Positions 21,254-31,901 are shown, counted from the first letter of the stretch. The stretch is 64,000 bases of DNA from Shewanella vesiculosa (GCF_021560015.1 NZ_CP073588.1:806001-870000), one strand, 5' to 3'. The notes: a model not told the origin generated them from the sequence alone. Program-made: numbers and translations.

Positions 21254-21268
21254 GGTCTAGGAGAAAAC

Positions 21269-22288
21269 ATGTTTTACAAACTTGCACAGAAAGTAATGTT
21301 TCAGATGGACCCTGAGTTAGCTCATAATCTAGCGATTGGTAGCTTGAAAATTACCGGAAATAACCCATTAAACTGTTTCTATCGTCAACAGGTTAAATCC
21401 GCTCCTGTAACCTGTATGGGCCTGACGTTTCCTAATCCTGTTGGCTTAGCTGCGGGATTAGATAAAGACGGCGAGTCAATTGATGCTTTTCATGCGATGG
21501 GGTTTGGCCATGTTGAAGTCGGAACCGTAACACCACGTCCGCAACCGGGTAACGATCAACCAAGATTGTTTCGATTAAAACCTGCTAAAGGGATTATTAA
21601 TCGGATGGGTTTTAACAATAAAGGTGTGGATAATCTGGTTCGTAATTTAATGGCCAAAAAGTCTGACATTATGGTTGGTGTGAATATAGGTAAAAACAAA
21701 GATACTCCAGTAGAGCAGGGTAAGGATGACTACTTGATCTGCATGGATAAAGTGTACCCATACGCCAGTTATATTGCGGTGAATATCTCTTCACCAAACA
21801 CCCCAGGTTTACGTTCAATGCAATACGGTGAGTTACTTGACGACTTACTCAGTTCAATTAAAGCGAAACAAACAGAATTAACCGCTAAACATGGCAAATA
21901 TGTCCCGGTTGCGCTCAAGATTGCGCCTGATTTAAGCTCAGACGAGATTAAAGCGATTGCGGATTCGTTACTGAGTAATCAGTTTGATGGTGTGATTGCG
22001 ACTAATACAACATTAAGCCGAGATACTGTTACTGGTTTAAAACATGCCGAAGAAATGGGCGGTTTAAGCGGTAAGCCTTTGACTGATTTATCGACTCAAG
22101 TGATCAAACAATTAGCGATCTGTTTGCAAGGTAAGATCCCGATCATTGGTGTTGGTGGGATCAATAGTGCCGCAGATGCGATAGCTAAGTTTGATGCAGG
22201 CTCAACTATGGTGCAGATATACTCAGGTTTTATTTATCAAGGACCTAAATTAGTTGATCAGATCGCAAAGGCATATTGTTCAAAATAG
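21269..22288 (+). CDS. pyrD: Dihydroorotate dehydrogenase (quinone), class 2
   Basis: 339-residue membrane-associated flavoenzyme that oxidises dihydroorotate to orotate in pyrimidine synthesis, passing electrons to quinone. The N-terminal helix ([19 protein letters not shown]) is the class 2 membrane-association element. FMN/substrate motifs include [31 protein letters not shown] and GVGGINSA. The open frame extends upstream to 21218 through the terminator, but ATG 21269 follows AGGAG and matches the family start. The next gene is zapC, as in E. coli. Confidence 0.95.
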   Translation: MFYKLAQKVMFQMDPELAHNLAIGSLKITGNNPLNCFYRQQVKSAPVTCMGLTFPNPVGLAAGLDKDGESIDAFHAMGFGHVEVGTVTPRPQPGNDQPRLFRLKPAKGIINRMGFNNKGVDNLVRNLMAKKSDIMVGVNIGKNKDTPVEQGKDDYLICMDKVYPYASYIAVNISSPNTPGLRSMQYGELLDDLLSSIKAKQTELTAKHGKYVPVALKIAPDLSSDEIKAIADSLLSNQFDGVIATNTTLSRDTVTGLKHAEEMGGLSGKPLTDLSTQVIKQLAICLQGKIPIIGVGGINSAADAIAKFDAGSTMVQIYSGFIYQGPKLVDQIAKAYCSK

Positions 22289-22309
22289 CGCCTAAAACAG
22301 CTTTGCATT

Positions 22310-22354
22310 GATCAAAAATCATGCCGCGATCGAAGTTTTGATCGTTCGATCGCG
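22310..22354. repeat. Two overlapping, mutually exclusive inverted repeats
   Basis: CGCGATCGAA (22325-22334) and TTCGATCGCG (22345-22354) are perfect arms around a 10-base loop. That loop contains TTTTGATC (22336-22343), which can instead pair with GATCAAAA (22310-22317). Only one pairing can form at a time. No T tract follows, so it is not a classic terminator. It lies between pyrD and zapC. Confidence 0.6.
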
Positions 22355-22456
22355 CTAACACTCTGAAATTTATGTTATAATTTATAATTAAATTTTGATA
22401 TTGAGTGAAAAATCATCTAATATATACGCGTGTTCAATATTTAGGTGTAAATAGTC

Positions 22457-22990
22457 ATGTTATTAATGCCAAATAAGGACTGGCATTGGGAATACAATGA
22501 AAGCTTGAAGCAATTAAGTATTTCGTTGGGTTCTGAGATGGAGTTCTTAACGCCATATAAGACAAAATTGTTAATTCCAGATGCTCTTAAGGCAGCTGAA
22601 TTTAACCTTGAACACGCCAAATTTTACATTAAAATGCTCGAAACCCTTCCTAAAGTGTTGCATATCTCTGATGCAGGTATTGTACAAACTGCACTGAATG
22701 CAACTGCCGCGCATTTTTTATTACAATCACAAATGCCTAAATCTTGGTTTTTTGACGTCAGTGATGAGTGTGTTTATTGTGATGTGGGTAAGTTGTTTCA
22801 GCTCAACTGCGGCTACTCTAAAGTATTGGCGTTAGTTATTGCAAATGGCTTACAAGCAGCAACTGTGATGATTTTGTCACAATACTGTCAGCTATCTGAA
22901 AATAAATCATTAGCACAATTTGATATCATAAAAGTGATGCATAATCGTTTACATCCACTGCGTAAAGCTAAGCAAGTTGTCGCGGCATAA
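22457..22990 (+). CDS. zapC: Cell division protein ZapC
   Basis: 177 residues. The sequence shares the ZapC signature: an N-terminal W.W.Y(N/D)E block (WHWEYNESLKQL), QMPKSW in the middle and a C-terminal (I/F)(K/I)(I/V)M..RL.P block (IKVMHNRLHPL). ZapC binds FtsZ at midcell and promotes protofilament bundling. Location directly after pyrD matches E. coli pyrD-zapC. The start at 22457 follows AGGTG by nine bases; a second Met lies three codons downstream. Confidence 0.88.
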   Translation: MLLMPNKDWHWEYNESLKQLSISLGSEMEFLTPYKTKLLIPDALKAAEFNLEHAKFYIKMLETLPKVLHISDAGIVQTALNATAAHFLLQSQMPKSWFFDVSDECVYCDVGKLFQLNCGYSKVLALVIANGLQAATVMILSQYCQLSENKSLAQFDIIKVMHNRLHPLRKAKQVVAA

Positions 22991-23258
22991 AAGAGTTGAA
23001 TATATAAGACACTCGACTCAATTTGTTCACTAGCTAGCATGTGCGGTTAGCGTATAAAAATAGTGCGAGTCTACTTCTATTGATAAACTTGCTAAAGTTT
23101 AATCCGCATGTATTATTCAAATCGCTATTTTATCAGGCGCGTCCGCCTCAATATTAAGCATTCATCGCTTATTTAGCCCTTTATTTGGCCTGTTATTCGA
23201 GCCGATTTTTAATCAACAATACTTAATCTAGTGCAATGGAATGACTCTAAGGCATAAA

Positions 23259-23777
23259 TTACTGACTCTTATTAGTCGGTTTAAGTGCCGGTAACAAGAC
23301 GATTAACCAAATCAAACCGTAAACAGCAAATCCAACCATCATCCACTGCGCCATACTGACAGACAACCATGACCAAGGTGAGTCGCTACACATGCCTGTC
23401 GGTGAAAAGACGGAAGGTAACCAAGTGTCTAACGGCATAAAGCTTGGGAACTCAGGATAAAAGGAACACGTTTCAAATGGTGATGGATTAACTTGCATCT
23501 GGTTTAGCTCATAGGCTAATTTAAATCCCCAAATAGCTGATACTCCCCAGCTAACGATTGCGACCAAGCGTAAAAACCACACTTTGGGTTGTAGTATACC
23601 CACAAGCCCAGTCAATATAAGACCCAATACCGCTACACGAATGTAAATACACATCACACACGGAGCGAGATCCATTCCATATTGAAAAAAGAGTGCCGCC
23701 AACTCTAGTCCTATGGCGGAGAATAACAATAAACCCCAAGAAAGACGGCTATGACTAAACTGTTGTAATGGTGACAA
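23259..23777 (-). CDS. dsbB: Disulfide bond formation protein DsbB
   Basis: 172-residue, four-helix inner-membrane quinone reductase that reoxidises DsbA. Redox cysteines are at Cys40/Cys43 (CVMC) and Cys104/Cys130, nearly identical in position to E. coli DsbB. The only start that keeps the first membrane helix is a TTG at 23777, with AGGA eight bases upstream; this is an uncommon start codon. It lies downstream of nhaB on the same strand but beyond a terminator. Confidence 0.94.
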   Translation of the reverse strand: MSPLQQFSHSRLSWGLLLFSAIGLELAALFFQYGMDLAPCVMCIYIRVAVLGLILTGLVGILQPKVWFLRLVAIVSWGVSAIWGFKLAYELNQMQVNPSPFETCSFYPEFPSFMPLDTWLPSVFSPTGMCSDSPWSWLSVSMAQWMMVGFAVYGLIWLIVLLPALKPTNKSQ

Positions 23778-23804
23778 TGTCAGATTCCTAAGTGTGCGAA
23801 GAGA

Positions 23805-23833
23805 TAAAAAAACACCCTCAAATGAGGGTGTTT
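23805..23833 (-). terminator. Rho-independent terminator after nhaB
   Basis: Read on the minus strand, AAACACCCTCA/TGAGGGTGTTT pair and are followed by a T tract. It lies between the nhaB stop and the dsbB start, so dsbB probably depends on read-through or its own promoter. Confidence 0.85.
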
Positions 23834-23891
23834 AAACAAACTATAGTGACTTTAAAATAATTTATCAGCTAAGTCCATTAAGCTGATGTAA

Positions 23892-25484
23892 TTAATGTCC
23901 CATTGCCGCGCCACTTAAGTCTTTAGCTGAGTGGTGAATAATTAATTGGCTCTCATATAATGTGTTAGTCATGTCGGTTAAGAAACCTGTCTCAATCGCC
24001 ATTACCCCCACAATCGATAGCACGATAGTATAGGGTAGTGCCATCCACACCATGCGGCCATAAGACAAGCGAATAAGTGGCGCAATAGCAGATGTTAACA
24101 AGAATAAGAATGCCGCTTGACCGTTTGGTGTCGCAACCGAAGGTAGGTTAGTACCGGTATTAATTGCTACAGCTAGTAAGTCAAATTGGTCTCGAGTAAT
24201 TTGGCCACTCATTAACGCAGATTTTACTTCATTAATGTAGACTGTACCCACAAACACGTTATCACTCACCATAGACAGTAAGCCGTTAGCAATGTAGAAA
24301 ATAACTAGCTGCATATTGCCTTCATAACTCAATGCCCATTGGATCACTGGAGCGAATAAATCTTGATCAATGATGACACCTACGATGGCAAAAAATACAG
24401 CAAGTAACGCAGTGAAAGGCAACGCTTCTTCGAATGCTTTACCTAATGAATGTTCGTCTGTAATGCCATTAAATGCTGTAGCTAAGATGATGACAGATAA
24501 CCCAATCAAGCCAACAGAAGCTAAATGAAGTGCTAAACCAGCAATTAACCACACACCAATAAGAGCCTGAACGACGAGTTTCATTTTATCTTGGTTGGTT
24601 CTGTGTGAGTCTTCATGAGCAGCGTAATCAGATAAGATCCTATGTACCGCATCAGGTAATTGGGCTCCATAACCAAATACTTTGAATTTCTCGACAAGAA
24701 AACACGTTAATATACCGGCAATCAATACCGGCATAGTCACAGGTGCCATACGTAAGAAAAACTCACCAAATTGCCAATGGGCCTGCGCCGCAATGATTAA
24801 GTTTTGCGGTTCACCCACCATAGTACATACGCCACCCAGTGCAGTACCGATACCTGAGTGCATTAATAAATTACGTAAAAATGCCCGAAACGATTCTAAT
24901 TCGTCATCATTTAATTGTCCGCTAGACTCAGACGTATGGTCGTGACCGTTACTATCACTAAAACTCTTACCCGATGCGACTTTGTGGTAGATAGAGTAAA
25001 AACCGACGGCAACAGCAATGATCACCGCAATCACAGTTAAGGCATCTAAGAAGGCTGATAAAAAAGCCGATGCAGTACAAAACATCAAAGACACGATAAT
25101 TTTTGAGCGTACTTTAGTGATCATCTTGGTAAATACAAACAGCAATAGCTGTTTCATAAAGTAAATACCTGCGACCATAAATACCAACAAGAGCAATACT
25201 TCTAAATTAGCTTCTATTTCATGTAGCACTTGTGAGGGCGAAGTCATTCCTATGATGACGGCTTGAATGGCTAAAAGACCACCCGGTTGCAGTGGATAAC
25301 ATTTTAATGCCATAGCTAAAGTGAAAATAAATTCCACCACTAGCACCCATCCAGCGACAAAAGGATTTACATAGAAAAAGAGCAGGGGGTTGATGACTAA
25401 AAATGCCAAAATTGCGTATTTGTACCATTTAGGTGAATTACCTAAAAAGTTAACAAACAGCGCCTGACTTTTGGTTGCCTGCAT
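23892..25484 (-). CDS. nhaB: Na+/H+ antiporter NhaB
   Basis: 530-residue inner-membrane antiporter with about 12 hydrophobic segments, exchanging Na+ for H+ for sodium and pH homeostasis. Family stretches include [35 protein letters not shown] and [19 protein letters not shown]. Length agrees with other NhaB proteins (~515-530). Divergent from fadR and adjacent to dsbB, the arrangement known from E. coli. A perfect FNR/EtrA-type palindrome lies ~115 bases upstream. Confidence 0.96.
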   Translation of the reverse strand: MQATKSQALFVNFLGNSPKWYKYAILAFLVINPLLFFYVNPFVAGWVLVVEFIFTLAMALKCYPLQPGGLLAIQAVIIGMTSPSQVLHEIEANLEVLLLLVFMVAGIYFMKQLLLFVFTKMITKVRSKIIVSLMFCTASAFLSAFLDALTVIAVIIAVAVGFYSIYHKVASGKSFSDSNGHDHTSESSGQLNDDELESFRAFLRNLLMHSGIGTALGGVCTMVGEPQNLIIAAQAHWQFGEFFLRMAPVTMPVLIAGILTCFLVEKFKVFGYGAQLPDAVHRILSDYAAHEDSHRTNQDKMKLVVQALIGVWLIAGLALHLASVGLIGLSVIILATAFNGITDEHSLGKAFEEALPFTALLAVFFAIVGVIIDQDLFAPVIQWALSYEGNMQLVIFYIANGLLSMVSDNVFVGTVYINEVKSALMSGQITRDQFDLLAVAINTGTNLPSVATPNGQAAFLFLLTSAIAPLIRLSYGRMVWMALPYTIVLSIVGVMAIETGFLTDMTNTLYESQLIIHHSAKDLSGAAMGH

Positions 25485-25597
25485 AGCAGCCTCTCCGATA
25501 TTGTGATTGTTACAGTATTGGTACCATTTTTGATGCTAGCAACACATTATTATTTTCAACAGAACTGGGAGAATAGAAGCAACTTCATATTAAAAAC

Positions 25598-25611
25598 TTG
25601 ATGGATATCAA
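25598..25611. promoter_or_regulatory. Candidate FNR/EtrA box upstream of nhaB
   Basis: TTGATGGATATCAA matches the TTGAT-N4-ATCAA consensus at all ten fixed positions. EtrA is the Shewanella FNR homologue. Centre ~120 bases upstream of the nhaB start codon. Expected by chance only about once per million bases, so the match itself is notable; function is inference. Confidence 0.5.
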
Positions 25612-26017
25612 CTTTTCATTAATTTGCGCCAAATAACCTATCGAGGCAAATTGAACATTACCGTCTATTTATTGTTGTGAAATTATAGTGTCTTGATATA
25701 GCAAACAATGTGTTAGCCTACATAATTATGCGGCAAACTCGATATGGCTCTTGTATTTTCGCTGCTAGTGTAGCTCAAACAAAATTGAATTGTAATGTCG
25801 TTATTTGCTCCCAAAAATACTACATTACATCAACAAGCTAGCTACATGAGTATATACTAAACTTGTGTTATTTTATCGATAAAATTGCTATAGGTTTATG
25901 ATTTTAGTAATTTAATGTGAATAGTATCTGATTATTGAAGTTGTAATGGCTCATAGTAGGTTAAAAAATAGTCGTAATGAGCGTCCTGAATAAACAATGG
26001 TTTTTATTTTCCACCGC

Positions 26018-26033
26018 TCTGGTATGATCAGTG
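26018..26033. promoter_or_regulatory. Candidate FadR operator (autoregulation)
   Basis: TCTGGTATGATCAGTG resembles the E. coli FadR operator core CTGGTC-N-GACCAGT with two differences at symmetrical C/G positions. It is centred about 50 bases upstream of the fadR start codon, suggesting autoregulation. Confidence 0.42.
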
Positions 26034-26074
26034 CAATAGTTTCGCCATTGTTTAGCAATAGGATATGAAGGCTG

Positions 26075-26794
26075 ATGATCATCAATGCCAAAGGGCCAGC
26101 GAGTTTTGCCGAGAAATATATTGTTCGTTCCATTTGGGAAAATAAATTTCCACCCGGATCAATTTTACCTGCGGAACGTGAGCTCTCAGAACTTATCGGT
26201 GTCACTCGTACGACGTTAAGAGAAGTTCTGCAGCGTCTTGCACGAGATGGTTGGTTGAAAATTCAGCATGGCAAACCTACCCAAGTGAACAACTTTTGGG
26301 AAACCTCTAGTTTAAATATTTTAGAAACCATTGCTGATTTGAACCCTGATGGTTTTCCATTACTCGTCGATCAACTCATGGCTGCTCGTGGTAACGTAAG
26401 CAACATTTATTTTCGTGCATCCATTCGCCACAATCCTGAAAAAGTGGTTGAAGTCTTGGCCGACATTCACAGTTTAGAAAATAACGCTGAAGCCTATGCT
26501 GCATTTGATTATAAGTTGCATCACACATTAGCATTTGCATCGGGTAACCCATTATATGTATTGATTTTAAATGGCTTTAAAGGCCTTTATAATCGTGTGG
26601 GTCGTTATTATTTTTCCAGCCAAGAAGCCCGTGAATTAACCCTAAGCTTTTATCTTAAGCTGGAAAAACTCGCCCAAGCTAAAAATTATATTGATGTACC
26701 AGCATTGATGCGAGCCAATGGTATTGAAAGTGGTAAAATGTGGCAAAAGCTGCGTGATGACCTGCCTGCTGAAATGGGCCATGATAATACTTAA
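26075..26794 (+). CDS. fadR: Fatty acid metabolism regulator FadR
   Basis: 239-residue GntR-family regulator. The winged-helix domain (about 1-75) includes AERELSELIGVTRTTLREVL; the C-terminal acyl-CoA-binding helical domain follows, with NPLYVLILNGFKGLYNRVG. FadR represses fatty acid degradation and activates unsaturated fatty acid synthesis; long-chain acyl-CoA releases it from DNA. Position divergent from nhaB matches E. coli. An AAGG site precedes the ATG by about four bases. Confidence 0.95.
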   Translation: MIINAKGPASFAEKYIVRSIWENKFPPGSILPAERELSELIGVTRTTLREVLQRLARDGWLKIQHGKPTQVNNFWETSSLNILETIADLNPDGFPLLVDQLMAARGNVSNIYFRASIRHNPEKVVEVLADIHSLENNAEAYAAFDYKLHHTLAFASGNPLYVLILNGFKGLYNRVGRYYFSSQEARELTLSFYLKLEKLAQAKNYIDVPALMRANGIESGKMWQKLRDDLPAEMGHDNT

Positions 26795-26871
26795 ATTACA
26801 GTGATGAGTTGAGTATTTATCGTTAATAGAGAATACCGATTTATTTACCTCGTATATTGAATCTCAATTTG

Positions 26872-26902
26872 AAAAGCCAATCAAGTCGATTGGCTTTTTT
26901 TA
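26872..26902. terminator. Bidirectional terminator between fadR and spoVR
   Basis: AAAAGCCAATC-aagt-CGATTGGCTTTTTT works on the plus strand for fadR; its arms also give A/T tails for the convergent spoVR-like gene, whose stop lies at the edge of the element. Confidence 0.88.
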
Positions 26903-28411
26903 TACCGTCGCTTCAGGACAGCTTGATAATACCCTCACAATACCTACATCGTCTACTTGCTCTAAGCTGACATTGAAACCCCATAGCCGATGTAAATGCT
27001 TCAACATCTCTTGATGGTTATCTGCAAGTGGGATGCTGTCATAGGGGATGTAGCGTAAGGTGATAGAACGATCGCCATTCACTTGCACTTGTTGCACCTG
27101 AATATTGGGTTCTATATTGGATAAATTATATTGTTGTGACAGAGTGTTGCGGATATCTTGATAACCTTGCTCATCATGAATGGCCGAAATGGAAAGTTGG
27201 CTGCGTTTTTCATCGTCTAAAATAGCAAATAATTTAAAATCACGAATCACTTTTGGTGATAAATATTGGCTAATAAAACTCTCATCTTTAAAGTGCTTCA
27301 TCGCAAAGTGAACCGTTTCAAGCCAATCACTGCCGGCAATGTCGGGAAACCACTTTTTATCTTCATCGGTTGGTGTTTGGCAAATTCGTTTTATATCGAC
27401 AAACATTGCAAAACCTAAGGCATAAGGGTTTATGCCATTATAGTAAGGGCTATTGTAGGCAGGTTGCGCAACCACAGCAGTATGATTTTGCAAAAACTCC
27501 ATCATAAAACGGTCAGTGACTTTACCATTATCGTATAAATGATTGAGTATGGTGTAATGCCAAAATGTCGCCCAACCTTCATTCATCACTTGAGTTTGTT
27601 TTTGTGGATAAAAATATTGCGCCATTTTACGAACAATTCGGACTAATTCACGTTGCCATGAAGCCAGTAATGGGGCATTTTTTTCAATAAAATATAAAAT
27701 GTTTTCTTGGGGCTCACTTGGGAAAATAGTACTTGTTTCTGGCGTTTCTTTTTGTGGTGATGTTGGCAGAGTTCGCCACAAGTCATTGACTTGGCTCTGT
27801 AAATAATCTTCACGTTGCTGCTGTTTTTCTTGCTCTTGCTTCAGTGACACTTCTGCTGGGCGTTTATAGCGGTCAACTCCGTAATTCATCAATGCATGAC
27901 AAGAGTCGAGAATTAACTCAACTTGTTCAACCCCATAACGTAACTCACATTCGCGGATATAATTTTTAGCAAAGACTAAATAATCGATAATCGAGCTGGC
28001 ATCGGTCCAAGTATCGAATAAATAGTTATTTTTAAAAAAACTATTATGACCATAACAAGCGTGCGCCATAACTAATGCTTGCATGGTAATGGTATTTTCT
28101 TCCATTAAATAGGCAATACATGGGTTTGAATTAATCACAATTTCGTATGCCAAACCCATCTGGCCACGTTTATAGCCTTGCTCTGTTTGGATAAACCGCT
28201 TGCCAAATGACCAGTGGGTATAACCAATGGGCATACCAATGCCAGCATAGGCATCCATCATTTGTTCAGCAGTAATAATTTCAATTTGATTTGGGTAAGT
28301 TTCAAGTTTAAAAAATGTCGCTGCATTTTCAATTTCATGTTGATATTGTTGCAGTAAGTCAAATGTCCACTCGGGTCCATCATCTAATAGGCTACGTTTT
28401 ATATTCACCAT
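26900..28411 (-). CDS. SpoVR family protein (YcgB)
   Basis: 503 residues, similar to E. coli YcgB (510). SpoVR-family proteins are cytosolic and of unsettled biochemical role; in proteobacteria they are linked to the YeaG kinase and YeaH in a stationary-phase/stress module. Family features visible: WTFDLLQQYQHEIE at the N-terminus, HACYGHNSFFKNNYLF and MNEGWATFWHYTI. An in-frame GTG at 28417 lies within the GGGGG site; ATG 28411, five bases downstream of it, is preferred. Third gene of yeaG-yeaH-spoVR, nine bases after the yeaH stop. Confidence 0.93.
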   Translation of the reverse strand: MVNIKRSLLDDGPEWTFDLLQQYQHEIENAATFFKLETYPNQIEIITAEQMMDAYAGIGMPIGYTHWSFGKRFIQTEQGYKRGQMGLAYEIVINSNPCIAYLMEENTITMQALVMAHACYGHNSFFKNNYLFDTWTDASSIIDYLVFAKNYIRECELRYGVEQVELILDSCHALMNYGVDRYKRPAEVSLKQEQEKQQQREDYLQSQVNDLWRTLPTSPQKETPETSTIFPSEPQENILYFIEKNAPLLASWQRELVRIVRKMAQYFYPQKQTQVMNEGWATFWHYTILNHLYDNGKVTDRFMMEFLQNHTAVVAQPAYNSPYYNGINPYALGFAMFVDIKRICQTPTDEDKKWFPDIAGSDWLETVHFAMKHFKDESFISQYLSPKVIRDFKLFAILDDEKRSQLSISAIHDEQGYQDIRNTLSQQYNLSNIEPNIQVQQVQVNGDRSITLRYIPYDSIPLADNHQEMLKHLHRLWGFNVSLEQVDDVGIVRVLSSCPEATV

Positions 28412-28420
28412 GATCACCCC

Positions 28421-29689
28421 CTACATAGTTTGTTTTTTAAAGAGTTCGCGAAATACTGGGTATATGTCTTCTACGTGGGTAATATTCTGTACTGCAATGT
28501 TGTCAAATTGCTGTTGCAGTTTCTCATATTGGTGCCATAACGTCTGATGAGCGCGATGGGCTATTTCTATGTAACTAAAATAGCGAACCTTTGGCAAAAT
28601 ATGTTTTGCTAAAATGTCATAGCAGGCAGGCGAGTCATCGGCCCAATTATCACCGTCAGAGGCTTGAGCGGCATAAATATTCCATTCATTTTCTGGGTAG
28701 CGTGCTTGCTGTATTTCATGCATTAGCTTTAATGCACTTGATACGATAGTCCCGCCAGTTTCTTGTGAGTAAAAAAACTCATGTTCGTCGACTTCTTTAG
28801 CCTGTGTGTGATGACGAATATACACCACCTCAAGATTTTGATAACTGCGCGTCAGGAAGAGGTAAAGTAATATATAGAAACGCTTAGCCATATCTTTGGT
28901 TTCTTGATCCATTGATCCAGATACATCCATCAGACAAAACATTACCGCTTGGCTAGAAGGGATTTCACGTTTGGCATAGTTGTTAAAGCGCAAATCAAAA
29001 GTATCGATAAAAGGTACTTTTGCGATTTGCTGCTTGAGTAATAATATCTGTTCCTTTATGGCTAAAATTCTTTCTGCTTGAGCACCTGGCGTGTCCTCCA
29101 GCATGACAAGTTCGGCTTCCAATGCCTGTAGCGCTTTCTTTTTGCCACCGCTCATGGCAATTCGTCTCGCCAAAGATGAACGCAACGATCTGACAATATT
29201 AATGTTAGCGGGCACGCCATCATTGGTAAATCCCGCACGATAGGTTTGATATTCAACTAATTTATTTAGCTGATTTTTTTGTAAATTAGGCAGTTCGAGA
29301 TCGTCGAACAGTAACTCTAGATATTCGTCTTTTGAGATAGTAAATACAAAATCATCATCACCGTCACCGCTATTTGATGCATCACCTTGCCCAGAACCGC
29401 CGCCTTGGGCAGATTTAGGTCGTTGAACTTGGTCACCGCGATTAAATTGATCATTCCCAGGGTGTACTCTGTCCCTTCTGCCACCTTGACCTTGTCTGAA
29501 AACCGGTTCACTAAGGTCTCGAGTCGGAATGCTAATCTGTTCACCTTTATCAATATCAGTAACACTGCGACGAGTGACTGCTTCTCCGACAGCTTTTTTG
29601 ATTTGTTTTTTATAGCGCTCAATAAAACGCTGCCGATTGACGGTGCTTTTTCCTTTTGCATTGAGTCGTCTATCAATAAAATTTGCCAT
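28421..29689 (-). CDS. yeaH: YeaH/YhbH family protein (DUF444)
   Basis: 422 residues (E. coli YeaH 427). The C-terminal half holds a von Willebrand A-like fold with a MIDAS-type DVSGSMDQ motif and [10 protein letters not shown]; the N-terminal part is basic, followed by a Gly/Asp/Gln-rich linker ([19 protein letters not shown]). The partner of the YeaG/PrkA kinase in nearly all bacteria that have both. Exact role unknown. Middle gene of the operon. Confidence 0.94.
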   Translation of the reverse strand: MANFIDRRLNAKGKSTVNRQRFIERYKKQIKKAVGEAVTRRSVTDIDKGEQISIPTRDLSEPVFRQGQGGRRDRVHPGNDQFNRGDQVQRPKSAQGGGSGQGDASNSGDGDDDFVFTISKDEYLELLFDDLELPNLQKNQLNKLVEYQTYRAGFTNDGVPANINIVRSLRSSLARRIAMSGGKKKALQALEAELVMLEDTPGAQAERILAIKEQILLLKQQIAKVPFIDTFDLRFNNYAKREIPSSQAVMFCLMDVSGSMDQETKDMAKRFYILLYLFLTRSYQNLEVVYIRHHTQAKEVDEHEFFYSQETGGTIVSSALKLMHEIQQARYPENEWNIYAAQASDGDNWADDSPACYDILAKHILPKVRYFSYIEIAHRAHQTLWHQYEKLQQQFDNIAVQNITHVEDIYPVFRELFKKQTM

Positions 29690-29713
29690 ACGCCTCTCCC
29701 AAGTCTAATTCAT

Positions 29714-29741
29714 GGCAAAGTCAGCAAGGGCTGACTCTGCC
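29714..29741 (-). other. Intercistronic hairpin between yeaG and yeaH
   Basis: GGCA-a-AGTCAGC-aagg-GCTGACT-c-TGCC forms an interrupted stem in the 63-base gap. No T tract follows, so it is more likely an mRNA processing or stability element than a terminator. Confidence 0.5.
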
Positions 29742-29752
29742 AACCTGGCGTT

Positions 29753-31688
29753 TTACGATGATTTGCGCACTCGTAAATACCATTCTGACAATAATCTGAC
29801 TTGTTTTTTGGTGTAGCCTTTTTCCATCATACGATTAACAAAATCGTCATGCTTACGCTGATCGTCATTGGATGTTTTGCCGTTAAATGAAATCACTGGC
29901 AGTAAATCCTCAGTGTTAGAAAACATTTTTTTCTCTATCACAACGCGTAATTTTTCATAACTGGTCCACAAAGGATTATTGCCTTCATTGTTGGCGCGAG
30001 CTCGCAGAACAAAGTTAACAATCTCATTACGGAAGTCTTTTGGATTACTAATTCCAGCAGGTTTTTCTATTTTTTCCAGTTCTGCATTGAGTGCCCCACG
30101 ATCGAATAGTTGTCCGGTTTCGGGATCTCGATATTCTTGATCTTGAATCCAAAAATCGGCATAAGTAACATAGCGGTCAAAAATATTTTGGCCGTATTCT
30201 GAATAGGACTCAAGGTAAGCGGTTTGTATTTCCTTGCCAATAAATTCAACATACTTAGGGATTAAATAACCTTTAAGGAACTCTAAATATTTTTCACTCA
30301 CTTCATTCGGAAATTGTTCTTGCTCAATTTGTTTTTCGAGTACATAAAATAAGTGCACTGGATTTGCGGCTATTTCTGCACTGTCAAAGTTAAACACTCT
30401 AGATAGAATTTTAAAGGCAAAGCGGGTGGATAGTCCTTGCATTCCTTCATCTACGCCAGCGTAGTCACGGTATTCTTGGTAGGACTTTGCTTTTGGGTCG
30501 GTATCTTTTAAGCTTTCACCGTTGTATACACGCATCTTGGAATAAATAGATGAGTTATCCGGTGCTTTTAAGCGAGAGAGCACACTAAATTGTGCCAAGG
30601 TTTCTAAGGTGCCTGGGGCACAAGATGCGTTTGATAATTCTGAATTGGCTAATAGTTTTTGGTAGATCGCCATTTCTTCAGAAACCCTCAAGCAGTAGGG
30701 CACTTTGACGATATAGACGCGATCTAAAAATGCTTCATTGTTTTTATTATTTCTAAACGTTGACCATTCTGATTCATTCGAATGGGCTAAAATAATGCCG
30801 TTGTACGGTAGTGCTGATAAGCCCTCAGTACTGTTGTAATTACCTTCCTGGGTTGCAGTCAATAATGGATGTAATACCTTAATCGGTGCCTTAAACATTT
30901 CGACAAATTCCATTAAGCCTTGGTTTGCTCTGCATAATGCACCTGAGTAGGCATAGGCATCAGCATCATCTTGTGAGAAATGCTCTAATTGACGAATATC
31001 TACTTTACCGACTAAAGCTGAAATATCTTGGTTGTTTTCATCACCGGGTTCTGTTTTAGCAATGCCGATTTGGTCTAGCACCGATGGATACACTTTTACT
31101 ACTTTGAACTTTGAAATATCGCCACCGTATTGGTGTAAACGTTTTACTGCCCCATGGAGACATGATTGTTTTGATATAACGACTGGGGATCTGGTATTCA
31201 TTGTTCAGTAACTGACTGTCTTCTTCGGGATCAAACAAGCAAAAAGGATGGTCGTTAACCGGACTACGAACCCCATCAGCACTTAGTATGTAAATAGGCA
31301 CATGCTGCATAAGTACCTTGAGTTTTTCGGCAATGGACGATTTACCGCCACCAACAGGACCGAGAAGATACAAAATTTGTTTTGATTCTTCTAAGCCTTG
31401 AGCAGAATGCTTTAAATAAGCCACAATCTGTTCAATCGCGTCCTCCATACCATAAAAGTCTTTGAATGCGGGATAGCTTGCAATAACACGATTAGAAAAA
31501 ATACGGCTTAAGACAGGATTTTTTGCTGTGTCGATAATCTGTGGTTCACCAATGGCCATTAATAAGCGTTCGGCAGCAGATACATAGGCACTTTTGTCTT
31601 GTTTACAAATATCAAGAAATTGCTCCAAGGTATATTCTTCGTCGCGTTTTTGTTGATATCGTTGTTGATAATGCTCAAAAATACCCAT
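29753..31688 (-). CDS. yeaG: PrkA family serine protein kinase YeaG, frameshifted
   Basis: AAA+-like protein kinase. The N-terminal frame runs from 31688 through the Walker A motif GPVGGGKSS to RYIKTIMSPWG and then fails. The C-terminal frame resumes with VKRLHQYGGDISKFKV and runs to 29753. Removing one base from the four-C run at 31150-31153 (plus strand) gives MSPWAVKRLHQYGGD, matching the family, and a 644-residue protein, the same length as E. coli YeaG. The kinase-like C-terminal region is intact. Heads the yeaG-yeaH-spoVR operon, induced by starvation and nitrogen stress in enterics. Confidence 0.93.
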
Positions 31689-31901
31689 AATAACCCCCTC
31701 AAAACATGCAGTTGTATTACGTAAAACGCCTCTGTGGCTAACGCAATGGTTTAACTATATTACTGGACCAATTAGCGCAATATTAGGCTTTACGAGTAAA
31801 GTGTAGGACAGGGTAAATGACTTGGCGAAGTTTTAATGGAAAATAAATTAAATAAAAACAAAGACAAACAGTAGCATTTGCAATAGTTGCAAAAATAGAA
31901 G

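Larger units (their letters stand above)
25485..26074. other. 590-bp divergent regulatory region between nhaB and fadR
   Basis: A/T-rich with no convincing coding region. It holds two candidate regulator sites, annotated separately: TTGATGGATATCAA nearer nhaB, and a FadR-like operator nearer fadR. The length is generous for two promoters; the middle (about 25650-26000) shows nothing else I can name. Confidence 0.5.

Noticed and set aside
25951..26205. 84-residue minus-strand frame over fadR start
   Set aside because: Overlaps the fadR promoter and DNA-binding domain; no homology recognised.
29317..29734. 119-residue minus-strand and 115-residue plus-strand frames over the 5' end of yeaH
   Set aside because: yeaH in its own frame is conserved over this stretch; these are alternative-frame shadows of its low-complexity linker.
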